From positions 122,013 to 186,012 of the forward strand of contig MEHQ01000383.1 of the NCBI GenBank assembly GCA_008828725.1: a DNA stretch of 64,000 nucleotides. Reading direction: 5' to 3'. A program made the position numbers and the translations under genes. The notes below the pieces were generated by a model. The model worked only from the letters and a program-made list of their open reading frames with translations, made no database searches and was not told the origin of the DNA. Source of the stretch: Saccharina japonica. Its lineage: Eukaryota; Sar; Phaeophyceae; Laminariales; Laminariaceae. Positions 57,801-64,000 of the stretch are shown piece by piece (the stretch's first letter is position 1; every line of letters begins with the position of its first letter).

Positions 57801-60800
57801 ATATCGGCAACGTTTAGTCGGTCAAATGACAAGTAGTCGGCGACTGTTAGTCGAACGACTATCAACTAGTCGGCGATTAATTAGTCAACCAGCTAACAAC
57901 TAATCGGTAAAGTGAATGTTAGTCGGCCAACTGGAAATTATTCGGCGACTAATGAATCGTGCCACGCTAGGGGGCAACCCCCATTTTTAGTACTACGCTT
58001 ACGGTACTCGGGTGAGTTCCTCTGTTCATCAATCAGACTTGAACGTGAAACAATTTTCTTGACGCAGAGCAACACACAGAAGTCCCATGGCGATGATGCA
58101 TATCGTGTAAAACACGACGCTTCGAAGGTTCTGACTGCAAAAACAAAAGTGGTCACTATAGTAGGTCGAGTGGCTCCGAGCGGCTGAAAAGAAAGGACTC
58201 GTCGAGCGAATTTTTAGTCGGCCAAAAAACAACTACTCGTAGTCGGCGGCTGTTAGTCGGCGACTGTTAGTCGGCCAACTACTAGTCGGTGGTTGTTTAG
58301 TCGGCCAACTAACGACTAGACGGCGAAAATATTTTGTCGGCCAGCTAACACCTATTCGGTGACTTGTAGTTAGTCGGTCAGCTAAAAATCTGGTCCATAC
58401 TGGATTTCTTTAGTTTAACAAGGCTTGCGTTCTACGGAACATATAACGACTCCCGATTACCGTTTTATCAGTAGCTGTCCTGTACTGACGTTGTTGCCAG
58501 TGAGTGGGATGGGATGGGATGGGATGGGATGGGATGGGATGGGATGGGATGGGATGGGATGAGATGGGGTGGGGTAGAGTGTGGTGAGGTGGGGTGACGT
58601 TTTGTTTTTTGAGGTGATGTTGGGGCTGGGTGTGTTTGGACTAGGGACCTTTTAACCAACCGCAATAAGCCACATGACCAAATAAAAAAGGCATCCGTAG
58701 GGCAGGAAAAATTATGGAAGGGTTACAGCCATACCCATATCTGTAACCGTATTATCATCTCATATGATACCGTACCCGTATCCACATTCTTACTCTATAT
58801 CCATATCCCTATTCATGCCTATATCCACGTCGTTTTCCACGCACATGTCCCATGTTCTTGTCCATGTTTACATACACCAGGTATATGTATACCCATGTCA
58901 ACGTCCGTGTATACCAGGTATCCATATCCAGACCAGTAGGTTCATACCGATATCTTTATCGATACCCGTATCCAAGTCCATACCCTCATCAATAAACAAT
59001 TCCGCGTCGTAGGCCATATCTGAATACATACCCATACGTGTCGATAAACTAATTCGTATCCTATTTATAGTCTACATCCAAATGCGTATCCAAATTCAAT
59101 ATCCGAATCCATCCGTATCCATGTCACTGTCCAGATCCAGATCCAGACCCAGATCCTAACCGACATCCGTAACCCGTTCCCAAATCCATATCTGAATCCG
59201 TCTGTATCCATGTTATCGTCCAGATCCATATCCATGCCCAGATCCAAACCGACATCCGTATCCAGATCCAGATCCAGATCCAGATCCAGATCCAGATCCA
59301 AACCGACATCTATATCCACAGAATAGCAGGCACGCACGCAGAAACCGTCCCATTTTCCCGCCCAGCCTTACACGCACGGTATCCTACCTTTTCCCCAACG
59401 ATTTTTTCAGGATGTTATGGCTCGCGCTCTGCGTAGTTGTCGGCGAGACCGGAAAAAGGGGCGGTGGCGGAGGCGGTGGGGGGGNNNNNNNNNNNNNNNN
59501 GGAGGGGGAAGGGGGGCGTGGAGGAGGGGACGGGGAAGGCGAGGTCAAGAGCGTTATCTTCTGCGACGGTGTGTCGGCACCCGTTCCCCTCTTGCGGCTC
59601 GCCGGACCGGTAAGGGGTTTCCACCCCGGCTTGGGGGGATGGGGGAGGGGGTGTACTCGATATTCATGCATGGCCGTAGTCGTATGACCATAGACTCTCG
59701 CATCCCTACAATGCCGGGACGGCGCACGCTGGTTTTTTTACCTACCAGGCAGACATCGCACCAAAGCGGGAAGCGCCGTGAGGTGTTAGGCGAGCCGCAT
59801 GAAGGGTGGGCTGCACCCTTCTAAGAACCGCTTGTGAGGCAGAGCTCGGCACGTGGTGCGTACGTTCTTGCATGTGGATGACAAGCGTCGAATGGTTCGA
59901 ATTTGTTTTCCGGTGTCGTCACCTCCAGGGATATCGATGGGTACAGTACAGTATGTAGCTGCCTCTTGGGTGCCATGACATATATTTTTCTAACCCGCAT
60001 AAACGACCTTACTCGACCGCCAGCCGAAGTTTGGGGTTAGTGGTTTGGTGGCTTGAGTTAAGGTTATGGCTCGCTGGTGTAAGGGGCTGAGGGTACTTGG
60101 GGCATGGTCGATATGTACGGTGGGTTGGTCTTAGGCGGTGCAATGCGGTGGGGTTTTGGGGCTGACGTTTTTCTGGTGCTGTGTTGTTCCGTCCTTGTCG
60201 CATCGCACCGCGACGCAATGCATTCCATCCCATCCCACCCCTCTCCATCCTATGCCTTTTCCATGTCACCATGCCCTTCCCACCCAATCCTATCCCATCC
60301 CACCCATCATATCCAATCCAATCCCATCCTACCCCATCCCATCCCATCCCATCCCATCCCATCCCATCCCATCCCCTCCCATCCCATCCCGTCCCATCCC
60401 ATCGCATCCAATCTTATCCCATGCTTCCTATTGTATCCCATCCCGTCTCATGGCATCCCATCTCATCCCGTCCCATGCCATGCCATCCCATTCTATCATA
60501 TCCTATCGGACATCATCACATCAAGGCCGTTCCCAATCCATCCAATCCCATATTATCCCAACCAATGCCCTTCCCATCCCATCCCATCCCATACTAGGTG
60601 CTGTTCTACTGCCACTTCCCGGATAAGCTGCTCTGCCTTCAAAGAGGCTCTACTCTCCGCAGCCTGTACCGCTGGCCGCTGGATGCGTGAGTTCAACGGA
60701 TCTATTGTTTTGCCTGCTGTCAGGTTATCCGTGTATCCCAGAATAGATGCCCGAGCGACTCCCCGACTGTTTGGTTTACCGTTATCCGGTAGCGGCGTGA

Positions 60801-62042
60801 TGGCGCTGACTCTGTTGTTCCGTCGGCTTTCAGCAGTAGAGCCGTTTCATTTGTATTAGGCAACGGTAAATAACAGAAGCCAACGGAAATGTAGACGTGT
60901 TATTTCTGGTCGCTCCGTCTACATTAGTTATCGTTGACTTTTGTTTTTTCGAAACGAGACCGCTTTTCTGCTACATTGTGTGAAGTCGCTCCACCCACAT
61001 CCCACACCACCGTTGACGCTGAAACGCGTTGGATCGTGCCACCTACATTACCGTTGATGCTGGACGCGTAAGTCGCTCCCTCTATATTTTCCGTTGACCA
61101 TATACAGTATCGTTGGCCGATGAACAACGCATAGAGTCAGTCGCTCAGTCCATTTTTTTACCATCGTCCGCTCGGTTCTTGGCCCCTTCTATCCCCCCCC
61201 CCTTTCCCCGCTCTGTATTCGGCCTCCTTGTCGCTTCTTCAGGCTGGAGGAGTTCACAACGGGTATGGCGTCTTCGGTGGCAGTGAACAGCAATTTCACG
61301 GCAGGAATTTTCCGAGAAGCTTTCCCGCGGCTTGGGAAGCGATTTTTTTCAGGTGGTGCTTTGTTGTTGTTTTTTATTTATTTTATTTGATGCATGCCAC
61401 TGGCGGTAGTTGACCGCGTGAGTTGGAATACTGTGATGGAGCTCTCTTCATGAGAGCTGGGGACAAAACAATACCAAAGTCGGTGCAGCACGGAACAGTG
61501 CTGGCAGACTGATAGAACACGCGAACAGACAGGGCTGCTGCTTGTAGCTGGTCCAGCGGTTGCTGGGCCAGGCAATTAATACGGGGGGGGCATAGTAAAT
61601 ATGACCAAACACTGATAGCATAACTACAGTAGTCAAATATGTAGGCCTTTGTGTATACCATAGGTCCTATAAATATAACCCAATATTGATAGTAAAACTA
61701 GTCAAATATATAGTTTTTTTTTGTGTGTAGTCTGTGGTCTATTTTATAGACTACTATACCGTATGTCCTGTTTTTAAAAGGTCCTCCGTAATTACATAAA
61801 ACAACTTCGTAACCGACCCCCCCCGTCTCCCTGCGCCCCCCCCCCCCTTCCCCTCCTATACTGGGCATCGGGAGTTCCAGATGAGAGTGCATCAGTCGGG
61901 CATGGTGCCGGGGACGGAGAAGAAAATACGAATTTCCCAGCCAAATCGGCATCAAGGAGGCTGAGGGTTTTGTACCCGCCTACTAATGTGGAGGCGTATG
62001 TCAAGCGTGGACCCGAAGATTTACCCCCCCCGGGAAAAATTG
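45858..62042 (+). CDS. ALG2: ALG2: alpha-1,3/1,6-mannosyltransferase of dolichol-linked oligosaccharide synthesis (partial, C-terminus outside window)
   Basis: Seven exons join in frame: 45858-45894, 52207-52326, 54545-54623, 59411-59609, 60598-60686, 61243-61352 and 61881-62042. The product matches ALG2 family landmarks in order: FVHLDLGIGGAEMLVVNAAG (donor-fold start with GGAE), VRGDWLPRHL, MLWLALCVVV, VIFCDGVSAPVPLLRL, VLFYCHFPDKLL, LEEFTTGMASSVAVNSNFTA and RVLYPPTNVEAYV. Known role: this GT4 enzyme adds the second and third mannoses to Man1GlcNAc2-PP-dolichol on the cytosolic face of the ER. The 265 codons seen cover about the N-terminal 60 percent. The catalytic C-terminal domain lies beyond 64 kb or in exons I cannot see after 62043. 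Odd points are a Gly-rich insertion in exon 4, very large introns full of repeats, and a duplicated exon 1. Confidence 0.93.
46021..46385 (+). repeat. TGCTGG / GTGCTG simple and cryptic repeats in ALG2 intron 1
   Basis: Irregular CTG, GTGCTG and GTGCAGTGCTGTGCAG units. Counterpart at 43285-43625. Confidence 0.85.
46512..47282 (+). mobile_element. Terminal-inverted-repeat element packed with ACTCCGAGTA palindromic repeats
   Basis: Ends TGCACAGATTGTCCGAG and CTCGGACAACCTGTGCA are inverted repeats. ATAC abuts both ends (possible 4-bp target duplication). Inside are two arrays (about 46520-46855 and 46960-47275) of ATACTCGGAGTA / TACTCCGAGTA, separated by about 100 bp without repeats. Absent from the other haplotype at about 43770. 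No ORF. Confidence 0.65.
48533..48838. mobile_element. Family M2 MITE with a family M3 MITE nested in it
   Basis: Outer ends GCATGCTCCGGTAGAGGT and CTCTACCGTAGCATGCGT. An M3 unit (48612-48692) interrupts it at the CTCC/TTAA position. Confidence 0.7.
49019..49078 (+). pseudogene. Possible retroelement or gene fragment cut by a MITE
   Basis: After CTCAACAG the + frame reads AELEYLYDIIKEYEDVFYD until a family M2 MITE begins. EYEDVF resembles the segment before reverse transcriptase in Ty3/gypsy polyproteins, but it is too short for a firm call. Confidence 0.25.
49069..49350. mobile_element. Family M2 MITE
   Basis: Ends TTCTACGATAGAGGTGCA and TTTACCTCTATCGTACCACG. Contains GGTCACTTAAGGAGCTCTAT and GGTTAAGGAGCCCCGTCATT. 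Confidence 0.75.
49726..49846. mobile_element. Short MITE with ATTACGGGGGACCATAGTAA termini (family M4)
   Basis: About 110-120 bp, perfect-looking inverted ends. Centre reads CACAAAAACCTGTATATATA and ACAGTATTTGGTCC. At least a dozen copies: about 4370-4485, 4712-4830, 25490-25580, 28790-28880, 43735-43875, 44040-44170, 47545-47690, 47840-47965, 51354-51450, 54280-54465, 61575-61795, 62126-62243 and 62245-62370. Some have GGGTGGGCTAATGTAGTAAA at one end instead. Confidence 0.8.
49850..51098. other. ALG2 intron 1 sequence without a supported feature
   Basis: 50003-50091 (+) has a protein-like stretch (FDQNEAVAAIQFGLRPRRNF) without a clear donor. It may be a decayed exon. An M3 MITE is at 50328-50386. 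Nothing else is recognisable. Confidence 0.4.
51100..51352. mobile_element. Family M2 MITE
   Basis: Ends GACGCATGCTACGATAGATA and CTACCTCTACCGTAGCACGC, inverted. Confidence 0.75.
51660..51856 (-). mobile_element. PIF/Harbinger-like MITE, copy 3 (family M1), nested in an M4 MITE
   Basis: Ends GGGCCCATATTAACGA / TCGTTAAAACGGGCCC. TAA flanks both sides (51657-51659, 51857-51859), the reverse complement of the TTA seen at the other copies. It interrupts the M4 motif CACACGTAAAAGCCTATAT. Confidence 0.9.
52207..52326 (+). CDS. ALG2: ALG2 exon 2 (GGAE motif)
   Basis: After ATCGAAAG, two bases complete the Gly codon, then GAEMLVVNAAGAAINAGHDV, IIYTSHHDDDRCFRDTTGD and one base. Donor GTAAGTGTCC. GGAE lies in the conserved nucleotide-sugar-side loop of GT4 enzymes. 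Degraded copies of the exon end occur downstream (52531-53580). Confidence 0.92.
52531..53580 (+). repeat. Copies of the ALG2 exon 2 end plus donor, with GATA microsatellites
   Basis: The end of exon 2 and its intron start (ACCACGGGTGACGGTAAGTG, then TCCGTTAGGATTTAGGACAG) are echoed at 52531, 52721, 52862, 53406 and 53551. Examples are TACGGGTGACGCAAAGTGGC and GTTAGGATCTATGATAGAT. GATA/TAGA tracts lie at 52775-52830 and 53455-53530. 52.68-53.10 kb and 53.35-53.81 kb are further duplicated as a block. Confidence 0.75.
54055..54262 (-). repeat. Poly(A)-ended retroposon-like family, copy 6 (reverse)
   Basis: Reads TTTTTTTTCCATCCCATTTA to CGACTCGCATCGAATTGTGC on the + strand. Confidence 0.6.
54545..54623 (+). 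CDS. ALG2: ALG2 exon 3
   Basis: After GCGTGCTTGCAG, in the phase left by exon 2, it reads LIRVRGDWLPRHLVCGRFTA, FCAIV and two bases of an Arg codon. Donor GTACAGTAAA. GDWLPR is a conserved ALG2 string. Confidence 0.92.
54960..55830 (+). repeat. Tandem array, GGCAGTAGGCTCCTGTCGCT type
   Basis: Irregular 25-45 bp units combining GTCGCTAGACACTAGGCAG and TAGGCTCCTGTCACT for about 870 bp in ALG2 intron 3. Confidence 0.9.
56066..57233. mobile_element. Family M2 MITE split by a 0.9-kb nested element
   Basis: Outer ends ACGCGTGCTACGATAGAGGT and CACCTCTACCGTAGCATGCG. The middle is interrupted at 56183-57091. Confidence 0.75.
56183..57091. mobile_element. Nested TIR element (about 0.9 kb) with a short ORF
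   Basis: Termini CCCTGAGGCCGTTTCCTATG and its inverse CATAGGAAACGGCCTTAGGG, extending about 40 bp (CGGTTCGATTTCGAGCTTCA). Internal direct and inverted repeats around CCGATGACCCAAGTCGTCGG. 56512-56664 (+) reads MLSTQQASSSNSTIDELDGD, then a stop after RLARARA. Termini starting GGCC with TGA/TTA-like neighbours would fit a Harbinger-type element, but this is tentative. Confidence 0.6.
57240..58380 (+). repeat. CAACTAGTCGGCGA... tandem repeats
   Basis: Degenerate units of about 35-70 bp around CCAACTAACAACTAGTCGGC and ATTAATTAGTCGGCCA. Related short stretches at 8100-8400 and 55985-56065. Confidence 0.85.
58501..58562 (+). repeat. GGGAT pentanucleotide microsatellite
   Basis: About twelve GGGAT units, with degenerate continuation to about 58640. 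Complementary in sequence to 60222-60596. Confidence 0.95.
58740..59300 (+). repeat. CCATATC / CCAGAT cryptic hexamer repeats
   Basis: Units such as CATATCC, CCAGATCCAGATCCAGAT and ACCGACATCCGTAT. A duplicated block (59100-59200 and 59205-59300) is visible. Confidence 0.85.
59411..59609 (+). CDS. ALG2: ALG2 exon 4 with a Gly-rich insertion and a gap
   Basis: After ATTTTTTCAG, one base finishes the Arg codon, then MLWLALCVVVGETGKRGGGG, a Gly run with a 16-N gap, EGEGGRGGGDGEGE, and VKSVIFCDGVSAPVPLLRLA ending GP. Donor GTAAGGGG. Family members usually have only a few residues between the first hydrophobic stretch and the VIFCDGVSAP strand. Here there are roughly 35, in a loop position. Confidence 0.88.
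59485..59500. other. Assembly gap (16 N) inside ALG2 exon 4
   Basis: Falls within a G-rich coding run. As scaffolded it keeps the frame, but the true length is unknown. Confidence 1.
59645..60020 (+). repeat. Family P element copy in ALG2 intron 4
   Basis: Starts after a G run with GTGTACTCGATATTCATGCA and ends near ACTCGACCGCCAGCCGAAG. Collinear with 10139-10520. Confidence 0.75.
60222..60596 (+). repeat. ATCCC pentanucleotide array running into the ALG2 exon 5 acceptor
   Basis: Perfect and degenerate CATCC units, ending CCCATCCCATACTAG at the splice junction. The array itself forms the pyrimidine-rich tract. Confidence 0.95.
60598..60686 (+). CDS. ALG2: ALG2 exon 5
   Basis: Reads VLFYCHFPDKLLCLQRGSTL, RSLYRWPLD and two bases of an Ala codon. 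Donor GTGAGTTCAA. FYCHFPD is an ALG2 hallmark. Confidence 0.95.
61243..61352 (+). CDS. ALG2: ALG2 exon 6
   Basis: After CGCTTCTTCAG it finishes the Ala codon and reads LEEFTTGMASSVAVNSNFTA, GIFREAFPRLGKRFFS and one base. Donor GTGGTGCTT. (L/I)EE(F/Y)TTGMA and VNS-FTA are diagnostic of the family. Confidence 0.95.
61881..62042 (+). CDS. ALG2: ALG2 exon 7 (last one visible)
   Basis: After GGGAGTTCCAG it reads DESASVGHGAGDGEENTNFP, then AKSASRRLRVLYPPTNVEAY, VKRGPEDLPPPGKI and one base. Donor GTGAGGGA. VLYPPTNV aligns with the family's conserved VLYP..NV. The Gly/Asp/Glu-rich start is a variable linker. The rest of the protein is not found up to 64 kb. Confidence 0.9.
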
Positions 62043-63355
62043 GTGAGGGAATCGCATTTCTCGTTCTTCTTTATCGAAGATGCCTCATGACTAGAGCTCT
62101 TAGTCGGCAAGACTTAAGTCGACAGTTATTACGGAGGACCATAGTAAATAGGACCAACTATTGTTATTTTTAATGGGGAAATATATAGGCTTTTGTGTAT
62201 TCCGTATGTCCTATTTACTACATTAGCCCACCCCGTAATATTACGGGGGACCATATAGTAAAATGGGGGACGTACGGTACAGACATGAAATGCATATATT
62301 TCCCTACTTTTCGCTATTACGGGCGACCATAGTAAATACTAGTAATTAGGACCTACGGTACACACAAAAAAATCCCCGGTTTTCAAAAACGCCGTACAAA
62401 ATCACTGAAAACTTCAATATTTTTATTTTTTTGTACACTACACTGCGGATCAATATGACTTTCTTCTAGAAAAACAAGGGGTTTCCACATGAGTTCTGGA
62501 GGAATCATTGTACCGGGGATAGGGGACATTTTGGCTTGACAACGCAAAAGGCCTTGACAGACAACCTTGACGCTTGACAAACTTGACACTTGACCGTCAA
62601 CCGACATATTTGCTCGCAACAGCAGCCGGATGGGGTTTATCTTCTAGTAGGCGGCGTTTTTCAGAAGGGAATTTCTTTCCGTGGCCCAGGGCACAACGAA
62701 GTAAAATATTTGTCCGTAAAGCGTCGCCCAGAGACCAGCAACGAGGAAACATACGTAGGTTCATAGCACACACCCACAGCAGCAGTAAGTACTACGTCTG
62801 AGGGCTGCTGCAGCAGCAGCAGAGACAGGAAGACGACGAGTACAGCTCGCAACAGCATCCTAATGAATGATGTGCTAGAGAGTGTGCAGTAGCAGCAGCA
62901 GCAGCAGAGACAGGAAGACGACGAGTACAGCTCGCGACAGCAGCCTAATGCATAATGTGTTAAAGAGTGTGCAGCAGCAGCAGCAGAGACAGGAAGACGA
63001 CGAGTACAGTTCGAAATCCAGTACCAGACCTTGGACGCAAATAGCGGTGTAGTGCTAGGTTGGCACGGCAGCCGAACAGAGCGTGGATGCAATAGCAGTG
63101 TCGGGGGGGGGCGACGCGCCCCCCCCCCCGGGCAGGCGACAGTGTGCGTTCGAAATATATGTACTGTATTTTTAAACCCCCCCCCCCGGGCAGGCGACAG
63201 TGTGCGTTCGAAATATATGTACTGTATTTTTAAAAAAAAAGAAGCGGAGAGCAAAAAGCAGGCAAGGGAGGCATACATAGTGCGAGGGAGTACGAGCGGC
63301 CCCCAACTAACTTCTTCGGCACTGGAAAGGCACGCATCATGACGATAAAGTGCTT
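62043..63355. other. ALG2 intron or beyond; no exon supported
   Basis: Contains M4 MITEs (62126-62370), CAGCAGCAG-rich tandem copies of GAGACAGGAAGACGACGAGT (62815-63010), and a tandem pair of CCCCCCCGGGCAGGCGACAG (63120-63235). No sequence resembling the ALG2 C-terminal domain was recognised. Confidence 0.6.
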
Positions 63356-63357
63356 AC

Positions 63358-63773
63358 TAGAGGTGGGCACCGGGAGGCAAAACAAAAAAACGAAAACCGG
63401 ATAACGAGGCGTTATTATCAAAACAAAAAATTGGTTAAAACCGTTTTTTTCAGCCGGTTTTAACCGGTTTTCCGAAAACCGGTTTAAACCGGATGGTAAC
63501 GTGAGACACCTCCAAATCATTGAACATAACGGCATGTTTAGGTCTAAAACGTGCTGTTTATATGTGGATTTCGAGCCACAACCACAGCACACGGGGTGAC
63601 GTGATTTCAAGGTGTAAAACATTGTTGTGAAGAAGACATTGCCGGTGCACAGGTAACAGGGTACTATATACCTCCCCCCAAGACTATCCAGCACTGAACA
63701 GCGATCAGCTGTTCGCATGTTGGGTTTCCAAAAACCGGTTTCAACCGTTTTTTGTTATCGGTGCCCACCTCTA
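63358..63773. mobile_element. hAT-like non-autonomous element with AACCGGTTTT palindromes
   Basis: Ends TAGAGGTGGGCACCG and CGGTGCCCACCTCTA, inverted. TAGAGGTGGGC-type ends are common in hAT elements. Subterminal AAAACCGGTTTTAACCGG motifs at both sides. No clear 8-bp target duplication and no ORF. Confidence 0.55.
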
Positions 63774-64000
63774 ACCACGACCCATCGCCCACAACATAGC
63801 AATCCTATTGAAAGAGAAAAATGAATGGAAAAAATGAGTGCCTCGTTTCCTAAAGAAAGCTAGATGTCAATTGTATCACCCCCTTACTACTATCTTTGTC
63901 TATTTCTTCTGACGACGATTGACGTACAGCAATACACTGTAGTCTATATACATATTATAAACTACTACGTACGCGTTTACATAGACATTGTGGGCTTCGG

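Noticed and set aside
60104-60859. 251-codon + ORF with His/Pro/Ser repeats
   Set aside because: Produced by the ATCCC array. Only its last part overlaps the real ALG2 exon 5, in another frame.

Overview
This is a repeat-rich eukaryotic nuclear window. Exons are short and mostly GC-rich, bounded by GT/AG junctions, and separated by introns of 0.4 to 6 kb. There are no operons or ribosome-binding sites. SINE-like and MITE-like elements are abundant, and TTAGGG-type telomere-like blocks are scattered inside the sequence. Intron architecture and repeat load suggest a stramenopile, most probably a brown alga. That is an inference from style, since no rRNA or other taxonomic marker is present.

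Layout. (1) 1-19.2 kb, + strand: one gene of at least eleven exons whose reading phases join without conflict. It encodes an unrecognised protein of about 700 residues: low-complexity Gly/Ser/Ala, a charged coiled coil, then repeated short Phe motifs. (2) 19.4-22.6 kb: an 86-bp tandem array and sequence with no gene. (3) 22.65-35.7 kb, - strand: scattered terminal and internal exons of one or more genes. (4) 36-42.1 kb: tandem arrays and CTG/CAG-rich repeats, no convincing gene. (5) 42.3-62.04 kb, + strand: an unidentified upstream exon followed by ALG2, the GDP-mannose-dependent mannosyltransferase of the lipid-linked oligosaccharide pathway. Seven ALG2 exons are visible and the C-terminal third lies beyond the window. 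(6) 62.04-64 kb: intron or intergenic sequence with small mobile elements.

The window is a scaffold of contigs joined by single Ns (22883, 26565, 32025, 37864, 40624, 45031), plus gaps of 13 and 16 Ns. At five of the six single-N joins the flanking contigs carry diverged or identical copies of the same sequence. I read these as unmerged haplotypes or contig ends, so several apparent segmental duplications (exon pairs at 25.6/28.9 kb, 31.4/33.4 kb, 42.3/45.1 kb, and ALG2 exon 1 at 43.1/45.9 kb) are probably single loci. The haplotype pairs also act as natural filled-site/empty-site comparisons. They give an 8-bp target duplication for a hAT-like element and 3-bp TTA/TAA duplications for a Harbinger-like MITE.

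The most unusual pattern is that intronic tandem repeats in both well-supported genes contain copies of exon edges together with their splice sites. The strongest case is an array of about nineteen 99-bp units (15.18-17.03 kb), each carrying a complete-looking splice acceptor and the first bases of the downstream exon.
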